Assembly (NCBI GenBank): GCA_963576725.1
Contig: OY755242.1
Span: 65,042,324-65,106,323 of the forward strand
Direction: 5' to 3'
Length of the DNA: 64,000 bases
From: Azorinus chamasolen
Taxonomy: Eukaryota; Mollusca; Bivalvia; Cardiida; Solecurtidae
Both the position numbers and the translations under genes were made by a program. Below, piece by piece: positions 42,650 to 54,129 of the stretch (its first letter is position 1; every line of letters starts with the position of its first letter). Below the pieces are notes generated by a model. That model saw only the letters and a list, made by a program, of their open reading frames with translations. It was not told where the DNA came from and ran no database searches.

Positions 42650-45151
42650 TCTGTAGGCGAACAACACAGCAGAGAGATATCTGTCCCAATCTTTGGGTCG
42701 CTCCTGGCACATCTTCTTGAGCATGCTCTTCAAAATGCCATTCATCCGCTCACACCACCCATTACACTTGGGGTTGTATGGTGTAGTAAAGAGTTGTTTC
42801 AGAGATATCAGTCGACAAACCTCCCTCATCAAGTCTGAGGTGAACTGACTTCCTTTGTCACTGAGTATCTCAGATGGGAACCCAACTCTTGAAAATACAT
42901 CGAGCAGTGCTTCAGCCACCCGCTCTGTCTCGATCTTTGGCAAGGCCACAGCCTCGGGGTACTTTGTAGCATAATCAACTACAGTGAGTATGTATCTGTT
43001 CCCTTTCTCAGATACAGGCGTTATGGGACCAATAAGATCAACGGCAACCCGATGAAATGGTGTATCCATAATTGGCATCTCTCCCATAGGTACCTTTGAG
43101 ACTCTTCCCTTTGGTACTGTCTTCTGACAAATATCGCATGAGCGACAAAACCTTGTCACATCACTGGTTACCCCAGGCCAGTGAAAACTTGTTGTTATCC
43201 TATCAACCGTCTTCTTGGCTGAGAGGTGTCCACCAACAATTGATTCGTGTGCCAGGCTCATCACACGTCTTCTATGCTTTGTTGGGACTACTACTTGTTT
43301 GATTTCAGTTGAACCAGAGCCCTTGCTCTCTGTGAACAACCTATACAGAACATCCTTCTGTACCTCATATCTATAACTGTTTCCACCCCTTGTGGTCAGC
43401 GTACTCTTGTCTCGGGCATAAGACCACAACTTTTGCAAAGATGTGTCTTCAGTCTGAGCCTTCCTGAGCTCATCAATAGTAACCTCATCCCCAGGAGAGT
43501 TTGGAACACTTAATGCCCTGAGAGGTCTCTCTTCCTTCTTGGTCTGAGCTCGTGTCATGACAGCTGCCGAAACTCTAGCTTCGGGGTTCTGTGCTTCATG
43601 ACCCATGGTTTCGAACCATTCCTGGTTTGGGGTGTTTGAAACTCCAGGTATATTCCCCAACACCAGATCACATATGAGTGAGCTCAACACCATGGCTTCA
43701 ACATTGCCAGTGTAATATGGTGTATCAACCTGAACCAATGCTGCTGGTACTATCTTGGCCCCGCCATCGATAGTTATCATAATATATCTCTTGTCCAGCA
43801 TCTGGTCGTCTCGCACCAGGTTCTTTCGTATGGCCGCCAACTCACAGCCAGTATCTCTCAAAACCTTGACTGCTCGACCATCAACTAACCCTGGTTGCAA
43901 ATTCAAATTTCTCTCGCCTTCAAGCGATTCAACGGTACAGCCACCTGCTATGATCGGCACAGACTCTCCATTAGCTAAGCATAGCTCTTCATCTCTGATA
44001 CATTCTTGTATGTGGATCTGGTTGCAGGAGACCGACATACACAGAGCAGATATTTTCTGCTTGTCTGGAGACTGATGTTGACTCTGATTACGCCTATACT
44101 TGAAATCTTTGTTGTATGTCTGAGCACCATGCTGCTGCTGTCCAGAGTCTTCATAACACATTGCTCCAGCACTTATTTTCTTCGGGCCATTCTGGCGACA
44201 GTCTCTGGCGAAATGTCCCTCTTTTCTGCATATGAAACAGACCTTTTTCTGAGGTTCAGGCCGCGGTGCTGGGCTAGCTCTGAGGTTAGTATTTGGTCTC
44301 TGATGTTGCCTGTTTGATGATGAGTTGAGCTTGGCATGCTTGTTCGAGCATATGGAGCCACCATGAGCCTCTATATATTGCTCAGCTAGCTTCGTCACAT
44401 CATCAACCGACTTCGGGACTCTCTCTTTCAAGAACAAAGCAAGTTCGGACGAACAGGTTTGTATAAACTGCTCTCGAACCACTAAGTCCATCAAGCCTTC
44501 ATACGATTTCTCAACCTCAGCCATCTCTGTCCATCTACTAAAATACCTTGTCAACCTAGCCATAAACTGAAAAACAGTCTCCCCATGCTCGGGTCGACTT
44601 TCTCTAAACTTCTGCCTGAATCCTTCTTCTGTCAGCTGATATCGTCTGAGCACAGCCTTTTTCAGAGCCTTGTAATCATGAGCATGTTCTGGAGGCATGC
44701 TGGTATATACATCAAGACCCTTGCCTGTCAAAAGCGAGCTCAAACTAACTGCCCATGTCTTCTCTTCCCAGCCCTGACTCTGAGCAAAGCGCTCGAACCG
44801 TTCTATATAAGAGTCCATGTCATCCTTCTGCTCATCAAACTTCGGCAATTTTGGTCTGGGAGCCTTACTGCTTGTTTCTGAGGTAGGCCCTCTCATGCCT
44901 GTCTCAGCCCTTAACTTGACCAGCGCGATCTCACGCTCCTGTTCTTCACGCTTCATATGGGCTTTTCTTTCAAACTGATCATGCTCACGCTTCTGCCGCT
45001 CATCTTCACGTTTCTGTCGCTCATCTTCTCGTCTCGACATACGCTCTTCCCTATCTAAATATTCTTTCTCTTTCTTCTCAGCATAGTCCCTGAGGTCTTG
45101 CCCAGTCAACCCTAAACGCACACCAGCCGATATCCATTTATCTATGTCCAT
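42551..45151 (-). CDS. gag-pol: Gypsy Gag-protease-integrase (pol, upstream part)
   Basis: About 866 codons from ATG 45149-45151 (a GTG lies two codons upstream). Residues 20-75 are a charged coiled-coil-like stretch (REERMSRREDERQKREDERQ). The Gag capsid region follows, then a CCHC knuckle CFICRKEGHFARDC (about 304-317). Protease shows LRDTG (about 434). Integrase has the H2C2 zinc site (His about 632-642, CRSCDIC about 670) and a DD35E core: Asp in VDLIGP (about 706), Asp in SDKGSQF (about 766), Glu in CERMNG (about 802). Integrase inserts the cDNA and normally follows RNase H in Ty3/Gypsy; here it precedes RT. The frame is cut short after TVRGP by the 61-bp duplication. Confidence 0.92.
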   Translation of the reverse strand: MDIDKWISAGVRLGLTGQDLRDYAEKKEKEYLDREERMSRREDERQKREDERQKREHDQFERKAHMKREEQEREIALVKLRAETGMRGPTSETSSKAPRPKLPKFDEQKDDMDSYIERFERFAQSQGWEEKTWAVSLSSLLTGKGLDVYTSMPPEHAHDYKALKKAVLRRYQLTEEGFRQKFRESRPEHGETVFQFMARLTRYFSRWTEMAEVEKSYEGLMDLVVREQFIQTCSSELALFLKERVPKSVDDVTKLAEQYIEAHGGSICSNKHAKLNSSSNRQHQRPNTNLRASPAPRPEPQKKVCFICRKEGHFARDCRQNGPKKISAGAMCYEDSGQQQHGAQTYNKDFKYRRNQSQHQSPDKQKISALCMSVSCNQIHIQECIRDEELCLANGESVPIIAGGCTVESLEGERNLNLQPGLVDGRAVKVLRDTGCELAAIRKNLVRDDQMLDKRYIMITIDGGAKIVPAALVQVDTPYYTGNVEAMVLSSLICDLVLGNIPGVSNTPNQEWFETMGHEAQNPEARVSAAVMTRAQTKKEERPLRALSVPNSPGDEVTIDELRKAQTEDTSLQKLWSYARDKSTLTTRGGNSYRYEVQKDVLYRLFTESKGSGSTEIKQVVVPTKHRRRVMSLAHESIVGGHLSAKKTVDRITTSFHWPGVTSDVTRFCRSCDICQKTVPKGRVSKVPMGEMPIMDTPFHRVAVDLIGPITPVSEKGNRYILTVVDYATKYPEAVALPKIETERVAEALLDVFSRVGFPSEILSDKGSQFTSDLMREVCRLISLKQLFTTPYNPKCNGWCERMNGILKSMLKKMCQERPKDWDRYLSAVLFAYREVPQASTGFSPFELMYGRTVRGPTSFNGFLAV

Positions 45152-45211
45152 GATCACAAAACTAATGTTTCAACCCTATGTAGCTTCAGCTATAAAAACC
45201 TTCTGAGAACT

Positions 45212-45229
45212 ATCCCGGACGAGCCCCCA
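45212..45229 (-). other. Primer binding site, tRNA-Pro type
   Basis: TGGGGGCTCGTCCGGGAT on the minus strand, three bases after the 5' LTR. This 18-mer is complementary to the 3' end of tRNA-Pro and is the sequence known from proline-primed retroelements. Confidence 0.85.
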
Positions 45230-45232
45230 AAT

Positions 45233-46743
45233 TGTCAGGATGCTGGGTGATGCCCCAATGACAAGACCCAGCTTCAGACCTTTTTAAATATTTCGGGCGT
45301 TCCGTGAGGTGACAATGTCTTGAGCCAAACACAGCACAAGGCTTGAAACTATAAAAATGATGTGGCTGGGCTATGCTAGCCGGTGATGAATGTATGGTGT
45401 TCTGAGACTACTTTGCCTGAGACGAACACTATGAAAACATGAAATTATACACAAAACCCTATGTTATGGTGATCAACAATACCTCAGCTTTGGGGCCAAC
45501 AATTAAACAATAAACTATAACTGTGAACAACTACTACAGCCCCAAGCCAGCGAGACGGCTGGTCGATGCCTCAACTTCAAAATGGTGCTTGGAACACAAT
45601 CCTCAAGCTATGTCATGAAACTGTATAAATGTGAGCTATATAACCCTATGCTATGCGAGTTGAGACCCTAAGCATCAAACCCTGTTGAAACCTGTGGTTT
45701 GAAGCTATCTCAACACTTCTGTGACTTCAAACCTACGTATCAGACCCTATGTCTCAAAGCATGTATGTAACCCTACGCTCTGAAACCTATCTTGAGCAGT
45801 GTATGAAACCTGCTTCAAGAAGCTATAAAACTAACGTTTCGAAGCCTGCCTGCAGTATGTTCCGAGCCCGGCTCGAAAACACTGCCTCAAAAAGACGGCT
45901 TCAAAAAGACAGCCTCAACAGTATAGCCTCAAAAAGACGGCTTCAAAAAGACAGCCTCAAAAAGACGGCTTCAAAAGTATAGCCTCAAAAAGACGGCCTC
46001 AGGCAGACGGTTCAGCAACGCTCCGAACCCTGAGCACGGTCTTCAGCAAACCTGCTTCAAACCGAATATAACCCCAGGCTATATCAGTCTGAGCAACACT
46101 ATCTCAATGCCTCAGCTACTCTGAGACCGCTATGAAATAGCAGTGTAATATTATTAAAAGCTGGTTGGACTGTCTAAACGTGCAATTTTCATGCCCAAAG
46201 AGAGAACTCAGAGGACAGTTACTTAGCCCATTCAAAAAACAGGTAACTGCACAATTACGTAGCCCAAGCAGATAATATATTCGCCAGTCTTTAACCTTAA
46301 TGAGTGCAATACTCTATCAGTCAAAAACCAACGATATAGCTTCTATACATAAGTATATAAAGCCGTCACTGAAAGTTCTATGAATATTCAGTGCCCTGAT
46401 CACAAAATAACCAGCAGTGATCGTTGAATAAGCTTGCGCCAGTCTCAGCATTTGTATACAGCTTCCATTAGTTTGATGTACTTCAGAAAACTAGCATATA
46501 AACATTTTATTCATATTAATTATTTCGATTGACCAACCGCCTCACTCATTTGAATATATACACAGTACTATTTTTTATAAGGTATAAAACAAACAAAATG
46601 AAGTTTAAAAGTGAACTTACTTTTATAAACAACAAATCAATGAAATCTAACTAACAATTAAAAAAGGGAGATAATCCTGTATATACAAAACTACAGTTAA
46701 CTCCAATCGCTTACCTAGCGATATACTACAGGTTTTCTTGACA
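45233..46743 (-). repeat. 5' LTR of the Gypsy element
   Basis: It matches 39076-40586 over 1511 bp, with no difference noticed in the blocks compared by eye. It carries the 14-bp array at 45885-46010. Promoter and polyadenylation signals must lie here for the element RNA but were not pinned down. Confidence 0.95.
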
Positions 46744-46748
46744 ATAAT

Positions 46749-48865
46749 ACCATGCCAATGCAGAATATATAAAAGTTTATCTCGCTGAATCTCGGCCAGA
46801 CAAGTTTCTCCTACATTGCGCCAGATAAACATGTCCGTGTACGTCACTGAAATTGTATGTTCCTTTGTTTTAGAACGGGTTTATTGGGTAAGGTACTTGG
46901 ATGTAATACTTATCTATATTAGTAATACTTATGATATATACTGGAAACGTAAATTTGCATATGGCATACCCTATTTCAAAGTGACAAGCATATATCACAG
47001 ATTATGCTTGACGACCTACTGCATTGAGAATTACTGTTATATAGTCACACAACACGTTTAATTGTTAATATCATTCACGTGGAATGAGTTTAACAGATCT
47101 TTCTTTAGTTTTAATTACTTCCATTACCAACTGTAATATCAGAATTGATTTTGTTATCCATGTTCCTCAGCTAATATACAATAATAATATTATATCCTTT
47201 AATAGTCTACACAAATTAAATATAACGCGTAGTTATCACTCCAGAAATACCTCTGTTCAATTAACTGTCTGAAACATATAATTAAGTCATTTGACACGCC
47301 TTTGATAACATTAATAATGCAAACATCTTAGCCCCTAATCAAACACGTCCTTAGCTCAGGGTATGCACATTTTGCAAACTTTATCCGTCCCAGTAATTGC
47401 GATAAATGCGGTACACGTAATTACTAGGTATAGTGGTGTATGCCGATCATGATTTTTGACCGTAGTGATATTCGCTCGGATTCAATTGTGCCTATTTTAT
47501 TAATGTACATCTAAGTTACGATATGCATAACATAGACGTGTTAACATTTTATTACCGGTAATTCAATACTGATTATTTAATGGAAGTTAATGGAGCAAAC
47601 AAGTTGTTTTATTACACTTCCTGACACATATACTCTTTACGTGTGCTTAAATTAAATAACTGAACTCTTTCTAATAGGTGGATGGGGCTATCGGAACCGT
47701 CTCTCCCCTCGACGACATACATTTTTTAAGATTAGTTTGCTTATTCAAGCACATGCATTATGCGAAATGAAATGCTGGTCCCCTGGACTTCGGATAAGCG
47801 GGACTCGACTGCATTACATTTGATTTCAAATACATAAGTATAGTGTCCACCACTTCGACTCCTAATGAGTAAGTCGGTGTCTTATTTAGATTTGTCAGTT
47901 GAATATTAACCACTATCCTGTCCAAATAGTTCATATATGTCTCCTCACACGCTGATATAAAGTAAGATTTACCTACATGCGATTCAAACTTCAAACTTTT
48001 AAGAAACTACCAACCGAGTATCAACAGCTCATATTCTAATGAGATGCCGAAGTCGATTGGCGTTCCCATTTGATTATTTAAACCGTTTGGGTTGCAATCG
48101 GCATGTTAATGGTAAGGTATTAATAGTAGAGTCGATGGCGATCTAAGTGTCTGTTCAAAAACCATATACTATGGAGACAATTGGATGCTAATGAATACTG
48201 TGGTAGGCACCTTTTTCTGAGGAAAGTGTTTAGTTGGAGAGAGGGAGGACATTGCATAGAGAAGTGCGGATATGAGAGAGGGGTAAATCCCCTAGGCAAA
48301 TGCAGTTGGTGTAAATCATGACCAGTGTGTGTTTTACATTCATCGGTCCCATAGTGAGCAGAAACGGACGTAAATCAACACAAACATTCATCGGTAGGTC
48401 CCCATGATATCCGCCGGTTTGCAATATGCATACGACGAGAACTATAAGTGTAAATGTGTCCGTTCACCATTGACACTTAATTAGCTTAAGCTGTTATTGT
48501 AATACATATAGAACAACCTGTTCCATAGCTATATACAAGTCACAGGTTATAGCATTAGAAGCAGTCATTAATTATACACATTGAACAATTCACGAACTAT
48601 TTGGAATTTAATGCTTTCATGTGAAATTTAGTAAGAAGTATGTAATGCCCTTAAATGGAATCTGATTATATTTATCATCTTACATAAAAACTCCCCGTTC
48701 CTCGTGCAAGAAACGCATCAATCCCTATTCATATTATATTTTCCTATTTGTATCAGAAGTAGAAAGTTTAATTAAAGCTATTTGCTTGAATTGAGATAAA
48801 TGCCTGAATAAAATATTTAATGAGTGCCCTAGATATATATCTAGAACAAGTAATGTTTGATACAA
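46749..48865. other. Intergenic DNA, no gene seen
   Basis: About 2.1 kb of AT-rich sequence with only short chance frames and no repeat matched elsewhere in the window. Confidence 0.5.
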
Positions 48866-48873
48866 CTGCTTAA

Positions 48874-49119
48874 CCCTTTCTCTGTTCTATATTTATTCCA
48901 AACACAATATCTACTGAATATTTATTGACAAAATAGTTATAATGAAATGTTGAAGGTGGAACATTAAAGTCATTTTTGGAATTCAAAACACGGATTTATC
49001 AATGTCCTCAAATAAAGAAAGATTAAACCCTGATCATATGACTCCTTTAGGAACCTTCTGATCTGGGTCTACTCTGTGTGCAGATACGTAACAATGTCTT
49101 AATAATATGAAGGAAAGCG
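48874..49119 (+). mobile_element. TTAA MITE, family A
   Basis: Left TTAA is at 48870-48873; the right side reads TTAT. It follows 17251-17485 in order (AAAATAGTTATAATGAAAT, hairpin CCCTGATCATATGACTCCTT TAGGAACCTTCTGATCTGGG). Confidence 0.65.
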
Positions 49120-49149
49120 TTATGGTCAGCTGTTGCTACTGACATATAT

Positions 49150-49351
49150 ACAATATATGGGTCGTTATGTGACTTTTGTTACTGACCGTTCAAAGGCGAT
49201 ACTTCTATCTCACGCTATTGATTTTTTGTTTTGTCTTTGTGCGTCTCTTTGTGTTTTGATAGATACGTACATTTGCTGTAGCGTTGCTGTTCGGGAGGCT
49301 GTGTGTTTTGTTTGTGGTGTTTTCTGCATGACTCATAATTGTACTCTTGTA
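49150..49351 (+). mobile_element. Naiad 3' UTR fragment
   Basis: TGTGACTTTTGTTACTGACC ... TTTGTCTTTGTGCGTCTCTT ... GTGGTGTTTTCTGCATGACTCA ... TTGTACTCTTG matches 15300-15489, ending at the same 3' terminus. A 5'-truncated copy of about 200 bp. Confidence 0.72.
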
Positions 49352-49359
49352 TAATTTCC

Positions 49360-49630
49360 ATTTCTATATAACAAGCACCTGCACAGGTTGATAGTCAAAC
49401 ATTATTATCATGCTGAAATATTTCGGAGTATGACTTTTGAAATGATATTCATTATTTCTTTTATGTTCGTGTTTTGATACATATTGTAATGTTTTCATGT
49501 TTACATTGTTTTCAATCTGCTCGTGTTTTCAGCCCCTCTGAATTGTCCTTATTCATATATGTGTTTTTGCCGTCTTCCTGTCTTGTTTTATAACTAAATA
49601 TTGTTCCCAATGCATGCGTAAAGACTTCTT
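49360..49630. other. Intergenic DNA, no feature seen
   Basis: Nothing recognised. Confidence 0.45.
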
Positions 49631-49635
49631 GTTAA

Positions 49636-49847
49636 CCCATTTATTCCCATATCAATGAAGAAAAACTCCTCCATATCCGTCTTTGAAACACACCCATTTC
49701 ACGTGTAGAGAGGAGACATCAAACAAAATAGTTGCAGGAATAAGCCATTGATATTGATTGGTTCAGCAAACATCGCAGATCCCGATCAGGCGACTTCTTC
49801 ACGAGTCCTGATCTATTCTTTTTTAAGGGACGTCGTTCACTAATGGG
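49636..49847 (+). mobile_element. TTAA-flanked MITE, family L
   Basis: A 212-bp element between TTAA 49632-49635 and 49848-49851, with ends CCCATTTATTCCCATA / CACTAATGGG. A degenerate core hairpin, CAGATCCCGATCAGGCGACT ... GAGTCCTGATCTATTC, is present. Confidence 0.6.
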
Positions 49848-50107
49848 TTAACCAGATCGCGATACCGAACAAAATATGCTTCGCACAAACATGTTTGATA
49901 GTGTAAAACGTAATGTTGTCAGCAAATTTACCATAATTGCGGGAATTGTTATTCATTTCAATAATGTCCTATTTTGTTGTGATATGTTGTAAAATGTTTG
50001 ATTGGCAATTGCCACAAATTAATTTTATTATTGATTCCCATTATAGTCTTCATTTATCATTCAAATTTATAGTTCTAATTTCCACTGTTCAAATGAGATA
50101 AGCATGT

Positions 50108-50305
50108 TATCCCTTTCACTACCAATGCCGCATCTGTGATTACCTCTGCAACCACTTTGGATCCAGATGAGATGCCGTATTACTTGACATCTCTTTAGGA
50201 CCCAAACAATTTGTTTCTGTGACTTTGGTTTTTAAACAAAATTAAAGCCTGCAGCAGACGACAACGTCTGCAGAAGACACCATTTGAAAGCGGAAGTGTT
50301 TAGTA
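50108..50305 (+). mobile_element. Decayed MITE, family D
   Basis: CCCTTTCACTACCAATGCCGC, GTGATTACCTCTGC and GGATCCAGATGAGATGCCG match 1829 onward. The hairpin right arm and the terminal repeat are eroded. Confidence 0.55.
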
Positions 50306-50309
50306 AAAG

Positions 50310-50880
50310 GTTTCTAAAATTTATTCTGTCGATAGCAAATGTTAATTATTTTCGAGGTGTGCTAAAACAACAAAGATTAGGTCAATATACATTTGTGAAT
50401 AAAGTTTATTGGCAAATATTGGCCACAGCTTCAACTTCTGTAGTACCTATTGATGCAAATGTCAACCTACTAGAATAAAACAATGGTAAACCCTGGGAAC
50501 AGCTACCTGTGGCATTGCATGTTAAAGCACCCATGTGTGAAATGGCATGCCATATTTACACATATTTGTTGAATTAGTAACTTGTTAGGCAACTGCCTCT
50601 GATTCAGCGGCCTATGCATGGGCGGTGAGTAGAACATAATTATATAGCATCCACAACTCCTTATCAATAACTGTCCACAAATTAATTAATTGGATTGCGT
50701 GCCTGTCTTGAACGGTATTGTACAGCTTCTAGCCTATACCCAATAGCGTTTTGCCCCAAGAATCACTGTTCTCGTACATTTCATAAGATGTTGTACTTGT
50801 TTATAATGCACCCCTACATAGACATGGATAAATATCATGAAAGCATCTGTCCATTTTTCAGTATCTATAAATGTAGGTAA
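50310..50880. other. Intergenic DNA, no gene seen
   Basis: Two chance frames of about 60 codons and no recognised repeat. Confidence 0.45.
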
Positions 50881-50886
50881 GTACGA

Positions 50887-51330
50887 CTTTGCAGCTCAAT
50901 CATTGTAGTTCTGTTTGCAGCTCAATCATTGCGTACACTAACGATAGGTGGATCTAGTTTGTTTCACATAAATATGATTTTGTTTTAACTGCAATTTACC
51001 ACTGTAGTTGTCATCGCGGTTGTGGTAGATTAGTCGGAGAGGGGATATTGTTATTTACAATGTTTGTCTTTCAGGTTCGGGATGGAATAAGTGTGAGGTT
51101 GAGCGCCCCTAAACTGGTTTACTCCCCCCCCCCCTCGTCCCAGTGAATATTGTCACTGACCATTCCAACACGGTACTTCCATCTCCTCGTATTGTTTGTT
51201 TGTTTTGTCTTTGTGCGTCTCTTTTTGTGTTTTGATAGAAATGCATATTGCTGGAATTTATTGTCGTGGTGCTGTTTGGGCGGCTGTGTGTTTTGTATGT
51301 GGTGTTTCCTGCAGGACCCAAACATATACT
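50887..51330 (+). mobile_element. Naiad 3' end fragment
   Basis: GCAGCTCAATCATTG ... ACGATAGGTGGAT ... GTAGATTAGTCGGAGAGGGG ... GTGAGGTTGAGCGCC ... TTTGTCTTTGTGCGTCTCTT follows 15090-15480. A short direct repeat of GCAGCTCAATCATTG (50891 and 50919) and a C tract at 51124-51135 are local changes. The SECIS region is absent because of 5' truncation. Confidence 0.75.
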
Positions 51331-51339
51331 TTGGCCTGG

Positions 51340-53085
51340 CCATAACCTGGCCGTCTAGGATAGGGAGATGGTTGCCCTTGTCATTAGAAGCAAACATAGA
51401 CTGTAAGATACTAGCTAATAAATCGTTTTATCCATTACAAAGTATGGGTTTAATTACTGCACTTTCCTGTACATCAATGTCACAAGAGGCGCCTTCAACT
51501 ATATCCGGACCTCCATTTCCGATCTGGAAAATTGGCAGCTGGCGTACAGTCTGAACAATATTTGGCCTACGTTGGTAGATGACCTCCTGTACTATTTTTT
51601 CCGTTCCCCCTATGACGGGTCTGGCTGCTTTGGCTAGCTACAGACCTTCAGTCTGACCCGCCTTCCTTTTTTCAGACATCACCTAGTCGTAGCAACACTT
51701 TTGTACTGATATCTAGACTATATTTCACCATCTGATCAAGAATCACTTCTTCTGAACACATTAACGCGATGAGTTTTGTTTGCAACGAATAGAACTGTTT
51801 ATTAATTAGTAGTAAATCCAAGCAGGCAAAAGCCACATACATGACGCAACCACCACCAAATCCCTTTCTGTAGGCTGATAAAATATTCCCGAAAACGGAA
51901 GTTGGAAATCTGTGCTTCGTAATAATGTTCAATACCGTAGTATTTACACGGCCGTCTACTATAGTTATTAAACATTAAATTCCCAGAAAATAGCTGGTTT
52001 TCATGTCCTTATTTGTCAAAAACGAATTACTTTAGATTTTAACAAAGTTAACCATAATGTTTATTTATATTAGTGTCAAACGATTACTCAGCGTATCATC
52101 CAAATGATTCATAGTCCTAAAATACTTCAATGATGCCCTTTGCGTCCAAATAACAATATATACAAAGGTTGTAGTTATCAAACATCGAAGTATCAAGTTA
52201 AATTACATTGGTTGACATGTACCATTAGTATAAGGTGTATATACACTATTAATACAAACATATTGGACATGCCATGATGGCGACTATTTTGAATTGTAAT
52301 GTTTCAAAACCACTGTTAAGCATTAACGTACATATAACTGCTGTGAATGTCATATTCCGATGTTTACAATGCATATTTATCATTTCAGATCTGCCAACTA
52401 CGACCTCGTCGAGGATTTGATATTTCAGTGCTATACTTTAAAATCATCCAGTGTTCTGTAATTATCTGAACGTATTAATCATTTATATAACAGCTCGCCG
52501 TCTCTCGTGCAAGAAACACATCAGACCTTATAAATATTAAAATCCCATATAAATCAGAAATAGAGGAGATATTCGGCTCTTAATGTGAATAAATACTTGT
52601 CAGATATGAGACATATGCCGGAATAAATATTTCATGAATGTCCTAGATATCCAGCATAGTTCGTGTGGAAACAAATGCTAGCTCTAAGCCGCGCTACAGA
52701 ACATTTTACATTAGAGGTGAATTTTCTTCAGGCTATTATCCTCTTGTAACGGATTGATATAGAATATTACACGTTTGGTAAATATTAAAAATAGTCACAC
52801 ATGCATATCTATATAGTTGATAATTATTCATTATTGCTCTGAAATGTACTTCATAGAAATTGAATATAAAAATATATTTATAAAGAGATATTTGAACAGA
52901 GGCACTGGCACAAATAGGCATTCTGATATTTGCAAAGAGTTTTGCCTCCCGATTCAGTTTCGGCATTTTGTTGGTTGAGCAGTGTCAGTGGCTACAGGTA
53001 TACACAAAATGTATTCTCATGCTGACAATACTGTATGCCCAGTCACTGAATTTCTTCAGTTTTGACTGTCTTCCGATTGGTTCAA
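51340..53085. other. Intergenic DNA, no gene seen
   Basis: No recognised domain or repeat. The frame at 51150-51554 is a shadow of the Naiad 3' UTR and its flank. Confidence 0.45.
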
Positions 53086-53089
53086 TCCT

Positions 53090-53185
53090 TTTGACTATTG
53101 ATTGGGTGCCAAACAGCTTGGATTCTGATGACGAGGCGATTTACGCGGTGCCTCTTCTTTGTCGTCCAGGTTGTTTGTAAATGCC
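53090..53185. repeat. Weak MITE hairpin remnant
   Basis: CAAACAGCTTGGATTCTGATGA ... CGTCCAGGTTGTTTGTAAATGCC resembles a family D core in a decayed state. Confidence 0.3.
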
Positions 53186-53538
53186 AGTTGCCTTAAACAT
53201 ATTTTATTTCTGCAATATACAACATGCATAAATGTACTTACATGTAACTTCTAAGAAGGATTGGAATGAAAGCTGTGAGCTTATTAAATTCCTCTCCTTG
53301 GCATATAGCGCTTCACAAAAGCAGCTTTTCATAAAAAACAGCCTTTCAAGATATAACGAAATATTAGAGACATGAAGATGAAACAAAATAGAATAGTACA
53401 TGTATGCTTGGAACAAGTGAAAATCAGAGTGAAAATCTGAGGCGGATATCATGCCAAAATAAAGCTATATTGTCCAACTGAATATATACAGATCTATATA
53501 AGTATACTTGGCGTTCTAGCTCATAATAATTAAATTAA

Positions 53539-53780
53539 CCCTTCTCTTGCTGAATTTTTAACCACATTTCTCCTTCTTTACCCATGCTCTGTTGTATAAT
53601 TGCATATATCTTCACTATGTACAAGTATTTCGCTGTGCAATCACTGCTGTTGAGTGCACTGGTTACGCAATCAACTTGTAAATAGTGCAGACCCTGATGA
53701 GATAGCTCCTGCAGGAGCTGTCTCATCTGGGTCTTCACTATTTACAGAAAGGTATATTGACGTGAATAGCAAGCGAAGGG
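53539..53780 (+). mobile_element. TTAA-flanked MITE, family B
   Basis: 242 bp with TTAA at 53535-53538 and 53781-53784, ends CCCTTCTCTTGCT / AGCAAGCGAAGGG, and the hairpin around CTCCTGCAGGAG. Confidence 0.85.
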
Positions 53781-53916
53781 TTAATGCCATTTTTAAAATG
53801 CGTTGAGCATTATACGAGTTAAAAGCAGATGTAACAAGTATGGATCCGAACCTATCAGCGCGTTACAAATATATGAACAACCGGTGGGAATTCTTTATAG
53901 TTGTTCCTTTGTAATA

Positions 53917-54120
53917 CAGTAAAACCTCTCTATAACGGTTACTAAAGTACATCAAACATTTTGTGTTAAAGGTAGATGGCTGCTTAAAGCAAAGTGAAAG
54001 TAAAACAGATCGCTCCCATACTAGCGTTCTGTTTTACTTTCACCTTGCTTTTAGCAGCCATCTGCCCTAAGTACCCACTAATTAACACAATTTAGTGACC
54101 GTATTAGAGAGGTTTTACTG
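53917..54120. mobile_element. Pogo-like MITE, family P2
   Basis: 204 bp, TA-flanked, with ends CAGTAAAACCTCTCTATAACGG / GAGAGGTTTTACTG. The hairpin GGTAGATGGCTGCTTAAAGC ... GCTTTTAGCAGCCATCTGCC is present. Confidence 0.8.
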
Positions 54121-54129
54121 TAATTTCCT

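Larger units (their letters stand above)
39076..46743 (-). mobile_element. Complete Ty3/Gypsy LTR retrotransposon, Gmr1-like domain order
   Basis: A 7668-bp element with 1511-bp LTRs, flanked by the 5-bp duplication ATAAT (39071-39075 and 46744-46748). On the minus strand the order is 5' LTR, primer site, Gag with zinc knuckle, aspartic protease, integrase, reverse transcriptase, RNase H, polypurine tract, 3' LTR. Integrase before RT is unusual for Ty3/Gypsy and marks the Gmr1-like group. The LTRs look identical wherever I compared them, indicating a recent insertion. A 61-bp tandem duplication at 42519-42640 shifts the pol frame. Confidence 0.93.
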
